A DNA stretch of 64,000 bases from Tolypeutes matacus (GCA_026826555.1 JAKSZT010053887.1:61378233-61442232); one strand, 5' to 3'; counted from the stretch's first letter, positions 24,401 through 37,534 are shown. The notes: generated by a model not told the origin, from the letters alone. Translations and numbers: made by a program.

Positions 24401-24440
24401 ACTACACAGAGAACAGTTGTGTGCATTTGTGACATCCTGT
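21430..24440. other. noncoding stretch; weak conserved-element candidate at 23350-23640
   Basis: No gene is recognised. 23350-23640 (with 'gcttgatgtctaaataggcc' and 'gttatctaatgattgg') has conserved-noncoding texture, and so does 'catctctttaagcgctgttt' near 21850. Neither is strong enough to call separately. The rest is ordinary AT-rich sequence. Confidence 0.45.
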
Positions 24441-24444
24441 AGCC

Positions 24445-24600
24445 TTGTTTCATGGCTTTTCCATTCACCTTATCTTACTCGATCTTCACAACAATCCACT
24501 GAGGTGGAGAAGTGTTGGTATCACTGACCTCATTAGCAAGGACAGAGAGATTGAGAGGCATCACGACACAGTGTAGTTTAGAGAGAGCTATTGTATGTGC
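24445..24600 (-). repeat. MIR SINE fragment
   Basis: 'cttatcttactcgatcttcacaacaatcc' followed by 'tgaggtggagaagt', 'gacctcattagcaaggacagagagattgagagg' and 'agagctattgtatgtgc' is a decayed inverted MIR. A second weak repeat of the 'acaaatatttgtcaaatacatgctgtg' class lies at 24765-24880. Confidence 0.6.
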
Positions 24601-24889
24601 AAGGTCCTTGGAGTCCAAATTTTCTAATGTGAAATCCATTAAAACCTGCTGCTACATCCAGCTGCTGGACATATACTAGTTAGGCTATTTCTACAGCTGA
24701 ATTTTCAAGATGTTTTCTTCCCATACTTTTAAATGTCATATTATAGAAAACTTGTTTATATATCCATGCAACAAATATTTGTCAAATACATGCTGTGAGC
24801 GAGATACCTTGCTAGGTTCTGGGCTTATGGGAGAATAAGATAGAAACCTTCCCTCCCCTTCGGAGCTTACATTTAAAGTTGCATTCACT

Positions 24890-26290
24890 GCTCACAGTAC
24901 ATCTGCATCAAAGTGATCTATTATTTTTTATTGCAAAATTATTTTAATTATTAAAAAATTGAGTCTCCCCACCACACACAATACACATGCACGCACACAG
25001 TTGTTTGTTAGAAAGCTTGATGGAACTGACCAACAGTTTTGGGGTCATATAGCTGGAACATCAGGAAAAGTATATGCATAGCACATCTGATCCAGGGTTT
25101 TAAGTTGTCATTCCAACTCCTATTAATTGCCTATGACATTTACAGCAGAGAGGTTACAGAGTCTTGGAGTTTTACACTTAGAAGGGACTTTAGAGTTGAC
25201 TCCCATCTCTCAATTTACAGACTGATGCCTTTTGAGATGCTCTTAGTTGAAATTAATGACACTCCACCTGTTGTGATGATGACTCTTTATACCACCTGCT
25301 TATATTTTTGGCTTTGTTTTATAATTAACCAAGTGTTTGGTATCTCCCCTAGACTATGAATATCTTTGAGGGCCGAGTTTCCCTGTTTTCGTTTTCCTTG
25401 AAGCTTCCTTTTACCCTCATCCCATCCCAGTGCCTAGCCCAGAGCCTTTCAGGGGGTACAGGGTGAAACTTAGACCCATGGCTTAGGCCTGTGAGTCCAA
25501 TGCCCCTTTCACCACATAATCTCTAATTGCTTTAGTTTTTTGATCTGAAAAAGTAGATGGTGCCTTGAGAGTGTTGCTTGTAAGAAATAATTTGAGATAA
25601 AAAATATTTCACAAATACAAAAAAAGTGCATTATAGGTACTTCCACCTCATTCGTGACTTCTCAAATTTCCAAGGTTTGACTTACCTCTTTATCCACTCA
25701 ACTCTTCATTGATTTCTTTCTGTATTTGATTGCCATTTTAATCACTTCTCGGGAGTTACAGTGGTAGAAAGATAGTAATTATCCCCAAACTTCTCTCTGT
25801 GATGTGATAATTTTTATTTTAATAAACATTCTTCTTCCTGGATAGTCCATCTTCTTTTCAAGAAATTACGGTAAGTCACTTAGAGCTAGGTATACTGACA
25901 TCTAAACTGAGATGTCTATTAACTTAACATATCAAATTCACCACAATTCTTTGATCAACACAAGGCTGTCTTCCTTTTAATATCCAAACGGACAAGATTC
26001 TGCTCTATCATTGTAGTCAGTAGGAACAGTGCGTTTCTTTTGACTAGCTTAAGAGGTTTCCTTTTAATTTAGACCAATAATTGATTTGTGTGCAAATACC
26101 TATCTGTAATATACATGACACCTCTTTCTTTGATAGCATTAGTTACCCAGAGCCACCTAAATGAAGTGAAAACCTTTTACCTCAATGAAATACAAGAACT
26201 AAAAAGAATAGCACTTAATGAAAACAGAAACTAGCATAGCTCTGTGAGTTTAAATGATATATATTTAAACATCATGATTTTGTTTGAAAA
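24890..26290. other. noncoding stretch, no gene recognised
   Basis: Mixed AT-rich sequence. 25160-25240 ('acttagaagggactttagagttgactccc') resembles an old MIR-class repeat. The 106-codon plus-strand frame at 25039 shows no recognisable domain. Confidence 0.5.
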
Positions 26291-26317
26291 AGAAGCAGAG
26301 AAGTTTAATTATGTTTA

Positions 26318-26396
26318 TTATACATAAATTATATATTAGCGTTATATATAATCTAAATATTATATATATAATATATATTATATTAGCAAATATTAG
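26318..26396. repeat. AT-rich quasi-palindromic tract
   Basis: Alternating TA/AT sequence with repeated 'tatataat' and 'atatatta' words, able to fold back on itself. Immediately followed by the MaLR LTR. Confidence 0.8.
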
Positions 26397-26447
26397 CATT
26401 TTATGTAAATACAGTATTACCATTTCTGTAACATGTGGAAAAGTAAC

Positions 26448-26880
26448 CGTTTTAGTTTCCTGGCTGCTAAAACAAATACCATACAATGGGTTGGCTTAAC
26501 AACAGGGATTAATTGGCTCTTGGTTTCAGAAGCTAGAAGACTTGCTTCCTCTCGGCTTCGGTATCTTCTGGCTGGTCAGCAATCTTTGAGGTCTCTTGGT
26601 ATTTCTGTCACATGGCAATGCACATGGTGGCATCTTCTCCTTCCTCTTCTGAGTCCTGTTGACTTCCGACTGTTGGCTGCTCACCAAGGCTTATCTTTCT
26701 GCATCCAATTTCCTTTGCTTATAAGGACTTCAGATCTTCATTAGGGGCGCCCTCATTCAGTTTGGGCACACATTAATAACATCTTTAAAGGTCCTATTTA
26801 CAAATGGATTCACACCCATAGACCAGGGGTTCAGAACCTGAACATACCTCTTGTGGGGGACATGATTCAATCCCCAACCA
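26448..26880 (-). mobile_element. MaLR-type solo LTR, inverted
   Basis: Read on the minus strand this begins 'tggttggggattgaatcatg', then '...cccccacaagaggtatgttcag', 'gggtgtgaatccatttgtaaatagg', 'cctttaaagatgttattaatg', 'tccttataagcaaagg', and ends near '...gcagccaggaaactaaaac'. The order and words match MST/MLT1-class MaLR LTRs, and the ~430-bp length suits one LTR. No internal retroviral region accompanies it, so it is a solo LTR. The plus-strand open frame at 26433 is antisense to it. Confidence 0.85.
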
Positions 26881-26959
26881 TGAATAATGAGAAAGAGTTA
26901 AGAAGTTAGAAGAGGCTCAGACCTTAAGAAGCTCTCTGTAGATGCATTTGCATACTTGT

Positions 26960-27135
26960 CATTGAGGAAATGTGGTCTAATGAAAAGAATATAGGCTCTG
27001 AGTATATATTTCTAGTTTCTCAATTTCCTCATCTGCAAATTGGAGGTGAATTAATTTCTACCTAATAGAGTTGTCATTGCAGATTTTATTCATATACATA
27101 TAGGATCTGGCCCATAGTAGACATTCATTAACTTG
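26960..27135 (+). repeat. MIR SINE fragment
   Basis: 'gtggtctaatgaaaagaatataggctctgag', 'tctcaatttcctcatctgcaaattggaggtg', 'tacctaatagagttgtcattgcagatt' and 'atctggcccatagtagacattcattaa' follow the MIR order in forward orientation. Confidence 0.75.
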
Positions 27136-27139
27136 CTTT

Positions 27140-27890
27140 ATGTTACTACTGGATGGTTACATGATCTTAACATTTTATGGTTTCACATTTGGAAGAGGGA
27201 TTCTCAAGACTCTATTGCACAATTTTCTCTGTTCCACTACAACTCAATTAATCTCATTTTATCTATAGTTACTCTTGAAACCCTTTTACTTCAGTAATTA
27301 TTAAATTTGTGATTGCTATCAACTGGCTCTCATGTTTCATGCTATTAGTGCAGAAAACTCTGTTCATTTACTTCAAATCAGATGTATTTCAAAAGGTGAA
27401 AAACACTTTTCGGCATGAGTGAACTCAGAAGGATGGAGGATGAGCATCAATTTGCCACCATGTTTGGAAGCCTGAGGCCTCTGCTGTGAACGTGATGATG
27501 TCATTTACCAATATTCCTGTGACATTCCTGAGCATCAGAGAGTTCCCCCTGCCTTTGCCTTTCAGTTTAAGTGTCTACCATCTTGAATTTGTATGAGAAG
27601 TTTTAGCTTTTAATGCCTAGAGACATTAAATGGCTTTCACGTATAACTGTGTCCCCAGGGTCTCCCCAAGGAGCACGCACTTACCTGGCAGAATCATCAG
27701 ACATTACTGGTGAATTCTTTCTAATATAATAATTAAAACTTTTTACCTGAAATTTTCACATGGAGTTTTAGAAAATTATCTGTTAGCAATGGTTGGAACA
27801 AGCTCAGTCAAAATTATATTCCTGTGTTTAAGATCTATTTTGGGAGATTTTTACTAGGTAATGGCTCTCATTTTATTAACTAATTTTTCA
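27140..27890. other. noncoding stretch, no gene recognised
   Basis: Unique-looking sequence. 27420-27560 is slightly GC-richer, with no motif I can name. Confidence 0.5.
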
Positions 27891-27899
27891 AATGTAAAA

Positions 27900-28265
27900 G
27901 TATTTCTATAATGTTAATATTTGAATATTTGTTAAAATACAAAAAATTGCAAAGAAAAATATCATGCATAATCTTACTCTCAGAGATCATCACTTTCAGC
28001 ATATTGGGTGTCTATCTTTTAATCTTTTTTTTTCCTCTGTATTGATCTTATGCTCTGCAAGGATATCAGTCTGTGTCATCTGTTTTGAAAACCTGCTTTC
28101 TTTAGTCACTCAATGTGTTGTGAACATTTTCTCATATTACCTAATACTATTCTTCTTCAACATATGGCTGCATTGAATTCCATTGTATTTATTTTACCAA
28201 AGCTTCTATTGTTGGACATTTGATTGCTAGGATTTTTCATTACTATAAATAACACTGTGACACTG
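27900..28265 (-). mobile_element. old LINE-1-like fragment, left part
   Basis: 'cacttaatgtgttgtgaacattttctcatat'-type text, here 'cactcaatgtgttgtgaac', then 'ttcaacatatggctgcattgaattccattg', 'ttattgttggacatttgattgctagg' (here ttctattgttggacatttg) and 'tactataaataacactgtga', is an inverted ancient LINE 3' region. It continues after a MIR: 28485-28600 ('atgaacatccttatt', 'tttctggatcaaaggttat') looks like the right part. Confidence 0.65.
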
Positions 28266-28269
28266 AGAT

Positions 28270-28475
28270 GGTAAAGTTAAGGAGTGTGGACTTTAGAATA
28301 TGCTCTATCACTTACTGTTTGAACAAGCTATTTACCTTTCCTAAGCCTCTGTTTCCTCAGCTGTAAAGTGAATATAATGATAAGACCTACCTCATAGGGT
28401 TGCTGTAAGACACTGAATATAAAATCTTAGGACAGTGCCCGATTCGTAAAAATGCTCAACATGTGATACCCATTG
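28270..28475 (+). repeat. MIR SINE interrupting a LINE fragment
   Basis: 'gtgtggactttagaatatgctctatcacttac', 'aacaagctatttacctttcctaagcctctgtttcctcagctgtaaagtg', 'acctacctcatagggttgctgtaag' and 'ggacagtgcccgattcg' are a nearly full forward MIR. It sits between two halves of what looks like one LINE fragment. Confidence 0.9.
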
Positions 28476-28609
28476 TAATTTCTTTATTAGATGTATTTTG
28501 ATGAACATCCTTATTTTTAGAATTGAAATTTCTGGATCAAAGGTTATAATCATTTTTAACTTTTTGATTCATAGTAACAACTTTGGGCCATTTTTGACAG
28601 AATTTGAGA

Positions 28610-30710
28610 GGCTACATATATGTTAAATACAGATCATGTGCATGGACAGCTGGGATTTGTGAATCATAGTTCTGTTTTTGACTGGAAAAAGAAATGGAAA
28701 TGTACATTTCTTTTTTCTTAATTGATGAGCTATTTTGGTGCCATTGAAGTAGTTTCTGTGTAGGACATTAAAAACAGAAGAATTAGATTTTTATTCCATA
28801 AGTTTATGAATTTTCATTGGTTCCAACTGGTTATCTGGGATGTTTGCAAGTGGTAAGTTTCTGCAAATGAACACTAAATTTTAATTTTCTTCCTTTTCCT
28901 CTGTTTAGCTTGAGACATCTGGGTCTGGCTTTTCTTATTGTAGCAAAGCTGAATATATGAAATTGGGTGTTTCTATAGTATATAACACAGCCTTTCCTTT
29001 TCAACTGAGTCTGAAACTCTTCCAATGTCAGAAGAAGGGAAAAAAAAAACTATCCCTGAAAGAAATCACTTGTTTGACTGTAATAATCTACAGAAACTGG
29101 TTAAAGCATTACACAAAAAATAAATGAATCAGATAGTTAGAACTAGTATGTCAGGAAAATAGAACATAAAATGTCTCTGGAATCTGTAGGATATTTTCTG
29201 GTACAAGGGGGTTTCTGAGTCATGGTTCATTTACAATGTCTGTTTCCTCACTCAGGGAGGGGTTCCTAATAGATTCAAGGAGACTCTAAGCTTTGCAAAT
29301 GTCTTGCTCAAATAAAGGCAGCTCTGTGAGGGAAGAGATTTGTTCTGTTTATGGAGAAAACGTGCCAGTCATGTTTCACATTGTGTACCATTCAGAAGAA
29401 CAACCGTCTTCTTTCACACCACGACGAAGATGGAGGTTTGTACAATCGTGTCTTCGAGGTCCCTGATCAGAGGGGTCATGAGCCGTGATTTTTTTAAGAC
29501 TAACTGGAGATTGACTGCCAACTTGTTCCGGAAGTCATGGTAGACTGAAGAGAAATGTACTGCTAGTCAGATCAGAAAAGACTTTGAAACTACCATAAAA
29601 TCAGATGGAGGGTTTAGCTGTACCACTGAAAGGGTGCTATTTTCAGCTTTTAAACCAGAGCATCATGGTCTTTGCATGGTAGGAATTTGACGAAACCTCA
29701 GCAGTCTTGAGGATGCTTGTCTTAGCTTTCAAGGTCGGAAGGAGAAATTGAGCTCTTGAGCCAGCCCTACGGGAGGTGGTCTCCTAGAACAGTGAATTTT
29801 TCTTTATTTCAATTGGAATGACTACAGGGCTGTAGGGAGATGATGAAATGTCATGGGCTTAAGGGAGGCTTTAAGCATTTGACTCTAAATTCTGGCAAGA
29901 GGAGAAGAGTACAAGTTTTGGCTTCTTTGCATACCAATTAGACTAAATTTCTGGGACCACTGGAGACTAAATAAATATCATCTGATGATGTCAGGGCATA
30001 TCTGTTTTCTACATATATCCCAACTACGTTTTGATTCAGTGATTAAATATTATGTCTTTGCTAATAATAATGGTTTATTATTAACCATAATGAAGATTCC
30101 ATGCTATCAAAGAAGTATTCTAAACCTGGGAGGTAGTTGTGGGGGTTAGGAGAACCAAGTCTTTGCTATGCTTCGATGATTCTGGTGAGCTTGGACAAGT
30201 CATGAAACTGCTTTGGCCCTCAACTTTCTCATTTGAAACGTGATGGAGTTATATTTGGTGACCCCTTCCTCAGCCCATGTCCCTTCTACTGCTACAGTAT
30301 CTCATTAGGAACCATACTCAAAAATTCTCAGTTGTGTTTACACAAGAATCCCCATGAAGGATAAATCTTTATGACTAGTTTCAATTATTTTTCTTATGGT
30401 ATCTTCATCTCCTTCCAAAGTGGAGTGAGATTTCCTACTCACTATTGCTTAATATCTGCAAGGAATTGCATAGTTTCCCCTCTACAGATAATCAGAAAAT
30501 TTGAAGCTGAGAAAGGGGTAGCTTTGAGCTCTACAGAAACACAATGTTTTAAACTGGAAGGAACTTTAGACAAATCCCTCCTTCCTGAGGTCTGTAGACT
30601 TTGCCTTATGCAAGGTGTGTTTTCCTGTTGATGCCTTCATTCAAGACATTTCTGCCTCTTAGGAATCAGTGACATTGTACTGATTCATAGTGTCCAGATC
30701 CATAGAAAGC
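28610..30710. other. noncoding stretch, no gene recognised
   Basis: No gene recognised. 29340-29550 keeps several CpGs ('cacaccacgacgaag', 'gtgtcttcgagg') and has a 67-codon frame without known similarity. It could be a conserved element or a decayed repeat. Confidence 0.5.
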
Positions 30711-30714
30711 CTTG

Positions 30715-30875
30715 CTACTTAAAATGTGATCCACAGTCCAGCACCATCAGAATCCCCTGGGAGCCTGCTAGAAATGCAGAATCTCAGGCCCACTTACCCC
30801 TAACCAATCAGATCTTTCACAAGATTTCAGGTGATTTCTACGCAGCTTGCAGCTTGGAAAAGTCTGTTAGAGCAT
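30715..30875 (+). repeat. MER5A nonautonomous hAT transposon
   Basis: 'aaaatgtgatccacagtccagcaccatcagaatcccctgggagcctgctagaaatgcagaatctcaggccc' followed by 'accaatcagat' and 'caggtgatttctacgca' matches MER5A closely in forward orientation, with the far terminus truncated. Confidence 0.9.
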
Positions 30876-30939
30876 ATAGATCATTGACTCATGATTCTAA
30901 TTTAGTTATTTCCTCTGCTTACTGGAGCACTTTTTTGAA

Positions 30940-31150
30940 AATAATAGTGACAATAGTTATAATTTACTGAGTGCCTTCTCTGTGACGTGCGTTGTACCAA
31001 ACCTCTTATTTTCAAGCTCCACAATAAGACTGGTGGTGTTTTATTTTACATATAAAAATATAGAGATCCAGAGTAGTAAAATAACTCGTCCAAGATTGCA
31101 TGGATTTGAAGTGAGGATATTCTGACTGTGAAGCCCAAGTCTTTTTCCCT
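30940..31150 (-). repeat. MIR SINE, inverted
   Basis: 'aatagttataatttactgagtgccttctctgtgacgtgc', 'ttattttacatataaaaatatagagatccagag', 'aaataactcgtccaagattgcatggatttgaagtgaggat' and 'tgtgaagcccaagtc' are the reversed MIR in order. Confidence 0.8.
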
Positions 31151-31154
31151 GGGT

Positions 31155-34100
31155 CATATAGTTCAGGTTTAATTTAATACCCAGTGATGCATAAGAGGCC
31201 TAAGAATCTCTGTCAGTAGGTCAATTTAACTTTTAGGGTTGATGATTTGGTGTGTGTGTGTGTTGGGGGGAATTTAGTATTTTAAGTTTTAAAAATGAGA
31301 ACAACTGTCCTTTTGATTCTGTCAAATGGCATAAATTTCTTAGACAAATGTTTGTGATTTAGAAATGTTAGGCTAAAGATTTTGAGTTCTAAGGCAAAGA
31401 AAAAAACAAATCTCAAGTTTAGTACCTGTGAAAAGAAAATTTATCCTTTCTTTGTGTTTTTTTTTTTTTTTTGTTTGTTTATTTGTTTAGGGAATATGCT
31501 GTTTCTGCTGTACACCTGGTTGCATTATTTATCATTTTTCCATATCTGAAACTCAAACAAGACTGATTAGATTAGGGAACATGCAAAAATGAAAATGATC
31601 ACGATCATGGTGTCCATTTTCTGATATCAGAAAGTGTCAGTTTTCTCTTTATTACTAATTCCTGATGAGTTCTAACATCACACACAGCAACTTGGCATAA
31701 ATTCTCTTTCTCCTAAGATTGTCCAGATTCTTTAGGAAAAGTTAATGGTCTAGTTCTTTGCTGAGTGCTTATTCTTCTTAAGAAGTCCAGATTCTTGCTT
31801 GGATGATTATAGATAATCCATATTAAAGATAAGAGAAGTTTAATAATATCCACATATTTATTTCTCGATCCCCTGTCTCACCCTACAGAGAAGTTAACTT
31901 AGAAATATGTGAGGGTCTGTGAGTCTGAGCAGTGACATCTTCATGCTTTAATATAGAGAAGAATTCTAAACACAAAGAAGAAAGAAATTATGATAAAAAA
32001 AAAAAAAAAGACATGCTGTAATTGCTTGGTTTGCCAACCAGGAGAAAGGAGCGTTCTCAATGGTGAGCCTAGGCTATAAAAACAGGGCAGTGAAGTAAGG
32101 TGGCAGGAAGAAAGGCAGGGATCAAAGGAAAGTGAGCAGGAAGATAGTATTAAGAAGCAGAAGGAGGAAATGTGCAAGTATTAGAGTAGTGACAAGAATT
32201 CGATGAATTGCCAGCGGACCACTGACCAGCTGCCAGAGGATATTTGCAATGGACCTAGGGAGGAGAAAAGCCAAATGCCATGGATAACAGTACAACAATC
32301 CAGAAACATTCACTGTCGGGCAAAGAACTCCACATTCCTTAACTATGTCCTGAAGCAGCTATATTCTAACATGGTACAAAAAAATACCTCATAAAAAAAA
32401 TGAGTAGATAGGAAACCAATGCATTTTAAAAGGATTTTTCTCAATAAATGATCAACATTTAAAAACCACCAGGTTAACCTAATAGTTTAACCTTCAAGGA
32501 TCTAGAAGCCTTGCCATGTTTTCTGGCCACCATAGATAATAGAACCCCTCTGTTAGATCACGTCCCACCTCCCAGTGAGTTCTCTGAACCTCATTCCAGC
32601 AGGAGTGGAGTTTGTCATGATTGCAGTGACTTCATAGGAGATGTAGTTACAAGAAAAATATTGTACACTGCCACCATTGCCAAACCTGCCTACTATATTA
32701 TTCTATGGAATGTGTTAAGACCCTGTACAGGAGATGAAAATACACCCTCTATAAAGTTTCTTCAGTGGGACATTTAAGAAATTCTTTATTTTATTTATCT
32801 TTAAGATTCATCTATACATACCTATTTTTATTTCAAAGTGCATGTTCTTTTCCAGTTAAAGCATTTTTGTGTACCGTTTTAGTGACTATCTTATATTTAA
32901 ATGTCGTGGTCTTAGGAATTATGTGCTTTTCTTGTAAGCTTGTTTGTAAGGCTGCAAATTCTTCATTTTTGAGAGAAATTGGAACTGAAAATGAAATCAC
33001 ATGACAAGCCTATCCTTAAAAGTGATTCATAGATGAGCCAAAGGAATGAGGCTGTCTTCTCCCTTTTCACTACCTATAATTGCTTCCTTAGAGGAAATTG
33101 CCATGCCCTGGTTCTGCAGGGCAGGATCCCATGAGGAAATGCCTGTTGCTATTAACTTAATAGCTCAGATAGGAAGAAGCCACTTCCACGGTTTCTTCTG
33201 TTTCTTCATTTTTAACATTTTCCCTATAATTGAAACTTTAGAGCAGTGAATTCTTAGAGTTCAAAGGAACTTTGGAGAACATCCAGCCCAACTTGCCCAG
33301 AGAGGTTAAAGCCGTGACCATGGTAGGGCTGCTGGAGGACAAGAGTCAGAACCCAGGTCATAGGCATCCTGGGCCAGAGCTCTTTCTAGGGCATTATGCT
33401 CACATGACTGGGACAACTTGCTCAAGAGTGGCTGACTGGTGGAGAGAACCATGAACTTGGAAGATAGAAGTTCCAGATTTGATGCCTAATTTGATGCCTA
33501 ATTTGCCTCCATTATTTTGGGCTTCAGTTGTCAGTTTTTCTCCCTTAAGCATATGTTGTGACTAAAAGGGGACAATGCCCATGTGCCTTAAGGAGGAAAG
33601 AGAGGTGATTTGGACGGTTCTGTTCTTGAACTGAAGGGGTGGAATGCAAGGTGGGCTCTCTGGGGCTGTATGAATTCTTCTTGGATACCATGCTGACATT
33701 TTGGTGGTGCTTTAAGTTTAAACCAGAATCCTCATACCTGTCCCTGTGTATTGATAACTGAGTAGAACCTAAGAATATACACCATCCATTCACTTGTGTC
33801 TTTTTATTCCTAAGAAAATTGCAACTCTTTACTGAGAACATAGTCTCTACATGATTAGCGTCTACTTTCTGTTTACAAGAGGCTGGGTTAAAAATAAATA
33901 CCAGGTGTAGGAAGTATACACAAATAAAATGCTTCTGACAGTTATCTAAACACCTGCTTAAGGAAGGCTTTTTTATCTTTTTCTCTCTGATGAATTGCCA
34001 TAGGATTTTTCAAATTATTCTACTCTAGTCTCTTTTTATCTCCTTTAGAGAATGTAGGTGTTAATAACTCCAGCAGCATCTCCACCTTGATTGTAAACAA

Positions 34101-34605
34101 GAGGCCTCTTTAACACCGTCTCCCTCCAACACCTGCTCGTTGGAACCCATCACCTTTATCATGTTCTGTGCTTTGAGCGCAGATCCAACTTTTCCCAGAG
34201 TTGTCACCGATTTTTCTGTCTTTCCCCCATTCTGCTATTGATCCTATTACATTATTGTAGCTATAGGTTTTTTTGTTTGTTTATTTTTAAATGAAACTGC
34301 TTTTCTTTTTGAAAGCAATTCAAATCAAATACAGGGGTTGTTAAAGTTACTAGTGTTTTCTTAACCACGAATAAAAAAATTTAAAAAAAGTGCTCCATAT
34401 TAGGAAGTATTTCTGGAACTTCCTGAGCTGAACTGGTGAAACTTTTTAAAGAGAGAATTTCTGACCCAAACAGAGATGTTGTTCCAATCGTTTGAAAAGC
34501 CAGGGTTCAGTTATATCACATTGCTGAGATCATAAGTTCCTCATGTTCTTCATACCTGACTCAAACTTTCCTTTTTGCCCTTCTCTTAAAGTCAAATATT
34601 ATCAT
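31155..34605. other. noncoding stretch, no gene recognised
   Basis: No gene recognised. It holds a GT run near 31250, T18 near 31458 and A15 near 31995, a 12-bp tandem duplication of 'tttgatgcctaa' at about 33479-33502, and a MIR-class scrap near 33255-33370. 33990-34250 has conserved-noncoding texture ('ccttgattgtaaacaagagg'), but the call is weak. Confidence 0.5.
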
Positions 34606-34611
34606 AATTAT

Positions 34612-34827
34612 TTTTATTTCTTTTGAGGTACTGGGGCCCGGGAAATGAACCCAGGACCTACTTTGTGGGAAGCTGGAGCTCAACCACTGAGCCATATTGG
34701 CTCCCCTGAGTTGGTTTCTTCATCTGCTTGCTTGCTTGTTTTTCTGTTTCAGGAGGCACGGGGAACCAAACCCGGGACTTCCCATTTGGAAAGTAGGCAC
34801 TCAACTGCTTGAGCCACATCTGCTTCT
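34612..34827 (-). mobile_element. dimeric DAS-type tRNA-derived SINE
   Basis: Two tRNA-like units lie head to tail on the minus strand. One spans about 34742-34827 ('gagccacatctgcttct' at its 5' end, 'aaacccgggacttccc' over the B-box region). The other spans about 34612-34708 ('ccactgagccatattggctccc', 'aatgaacccaggaccta'). They are joined by a T-rich linker with 'cttgcttgcttg'. The imperfect flanking words taattattttt (34603 region) and taattaattttt (34829 region) may be the target-site duplication. Confidence 0.88.
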
Positions 34828-34834
34828 GTAATTA

Positions 34835-36225
34835 ATTTTTAAAAAGAGATTTTTTAAAAACTGGGAGTCGAGACATTCTGGCATTTACCTTCATTTTCTT
34901 TGGAAGATGTATATTTTTTGTCAGCTGCCAGAAAAGAAACCTTTTAAGGAAGCCGATAGACCCCAGCCATCAGGAGCATTTGTCTGGTATTATTTTGATG
35001 GTATGGTCTTGATATTGCCAAAGGAGTGTCATGAAAGCTAAGTGAGAAACACAAGGAACATCTTCTCCCTTTTCCTGGAAAATGGCAAAAATAACCCAAA
35101 GAAAGTCTTTAACATAAATATTTATGTAAGGTATGGATAGCATATATGACCTTGCAAGTTTTGGGTACTTGGGCACCTTAGCAGAAGGCCTTGTTCTTGC
35201 ATTAGAAATGCCACCTGCAGGTACAATATGCAATTTTCTATAACGTGAAACATCTAAGAAAGAGTTTCAAGAAAGTCTTTTTTATACACATTCCTGCTTG
35301 TGGCTAATTTGGGACCTGGGTTCTTTGGAGAGTAATATCTTTCTTTTTGGTTTTATGACCATTTAAAAAAAATGCTTAGAAAGAAGAGATCTTTGCCAAC
35401 TACATTGTTTTTCTGGCATTAGTATCTTTTGGAAAACAAAAATGGAAATGGCCCAGTTTCTCTTTATAGTCTTCAGATAGTTATAGGTAGTTTAATAGTT
35501 TCATCCTGAAAAAATAAAGCACTCTTGAATTTTTTTTAAAGGGTGGGAATGAGATTTACCAGATTACTAGCAATGGAAAGTAAAATTTTTCTATCATGAC
35601 ATATACATATACACACATAAGTGTGAGTGTGTGTGTGTGTAATATGCATCCAGGGATAGACAAGATTACTAAGTTGAGTTGAGGAGAATGTGTGGGAACT
35701 ATGCATACTATTCATTTCTGTCACTGGTTTGATTTTAATAAAAACTAAGTATTTCATGTTTTGTTGACTATAGGTAAGTACTAATTTTTGCTAATAACTT
35801 GACAGTGCTGCAGAAGATAAAATGACAATGTTTTGCATTGTCAACTATTTTATCATGAAATAACTATTCTGTGAGTTCACTGGAAATATTTAAGAAATTC
35901 TAAAATAACCCAAACATAATCAAAGGAAAAGGGAGGCTGTGTTTTGAGAGGGTACAATGGATGTGACTGGTTGTATCTAGTCTGTGAAGATATATTTATT
36001 CACTCCTAGGCACAATTCCACCAACTCACTTAACTTTTCCAGTGTGGAGGAGAAATGTCAAATGATGTTTCTTATTTGTCCAGCACATTTTTTCTCTTCT
36101 CTGACAAGTATTACTCATGCTCTGTTTTACAGAAACCATGAAATCTCAGTCTCTAGGGGGAAATGTTGAGATATTGTCATGTGCCTCTCTCATTGCCCTT
36201 CCTTATAAGTAGGCATCAGTGTACA
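34835..36225. other. noncoding stretch, no gene recognised
   Basis: AT-rich sequence with a GT microsatellite at 35624-35641. No gene or dated repeat is recognised. Confidence 0.5.
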
Positions 36226-36229
36226 AAGG

Positions 36230-36680
36230 ATTCAGTAAATGAGAACAGGGCTCGTAAGCTGCCAAGGCCATATCAGTGAGATTCCAAAGCAAACTTTGGT
36301 CTTTGTTCTATCACACCATCATATCCAAGACGATGGACGACAAACATTTGATATTGTTTAAAACTACCAAACAAAAAGCCCAGTCTTCTCCACAATGTTC
36401 CCTAACAGTATTAGGAAACAAATTAATGCAAATCTAAGTTAAAGTACTATTTTAGCATTGTTGTTTTGTCCCAACTTTTTTTCTGATGGCCATTCTTTGG
36501 TGGCAATTTTTGTGCTAAGCCATTTTGGATTTTGTCTGCTATGTTGATGGCAGAGTGGTACGCTTTTATGTGCATGGAAAATAAATGTGAAAAATAACTT
36601 ATTGTTGCCATCTGAAAGCCCTTCAGTTTCAAAATTATAAGGAATATTTGGCTTCAGATTTCATTTTTGTAGATGTGATG
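36230..36680. promoter_or_regulatory. candidate conserved noncoding element
   Basis: Repeat-free block with an AATTAATGCAAAT composite at 36421-36433 (a perfect POU octamer at 36426-36433), 'aaagcaaactttggtctttgtt' near 36289 (HNF4/SOX-like), two CpG-bearing words 'ccaagacgatggacgac', and 'gtggtacgcttttatgtgc' near 36554 (HOX/CDX-like TTTTATG). Called from texture and motifs only. Confidence 0.4.
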
Positions 36681-37534
36681 CCTGTGAATGATAATTAAAA
36701 ACTAGAAGGTCTGAGTTTGTCTAAACTGACACATATCAGAAAAGAGAGTTCTCTTTTAACAAGAACAAAGTTGAGCATTTGTTTAGAAAACTTCACAAAT
36801 TTTTTTATCCTCTGTCTTTAGGTTACTTTCCTCCAAGAGGTTTTAAAATTTTAATCATCAGCCTAGCTGCAATGGGATGGATCTTCTTCTATGTTACGAC
36901 TCTAAAGAGAAATTGTTAGCTTGTTCAAATGGTATTTGCCATGGTCAGTGAAGAAAATTGTTCTTTAAAGTACTGCTGAAGTCATGGGAGTGCAGTTCCA
37001 AGGGTTAGAAGTGTGTTGTTGAAAAGCCATTCTTGCAATACGTCTGTTGGAAAGCAAATATATTTAAAATGAGATAAGTGAAAAATAAAATATTGCGTCA
37101 CATAGACCTATTCAGTTTAAAGCAGGTGGAATCTTGAACTATGGGTGGCATGAGTGGAAGGTGTTGCAAAATATACCCACCTGTGGTTTATGGTTGGGTA
37201 TTTTGGGATTGTCTTTTAAAACAATTGCTGCCAACGACCATCTAAACTGCACTATGAAAATCCTGCAGACTTGCTAAGGGATTTTATGCAGGGAACATTC
37301 GTGACTTTCCTTTTTGGGAAATTGGAAAGCAATCAAAATAAAACAGAAGTATCATGTCTGAATCCCTGAAGGGATGTAGATTTGGGAATGGAAACTATGT
37401 CTTTTGGGTTTTATCAAGTTAGTACATGCGATAAGGTAAACCAGCAGCAGATAATTTGCAATGATGGATCTACAGCTGAAAGAAGACTGTGCGAGTCATT
37501 CTTCTCCGTTTGGGACTTAGGTTGGTGAGATATT

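Noticed and set aside
26448..26880. Endogenous provirus
   Set aside because: Only a solo MaLR-type LTR is visible, with no gag, pol or second LTR nearby.
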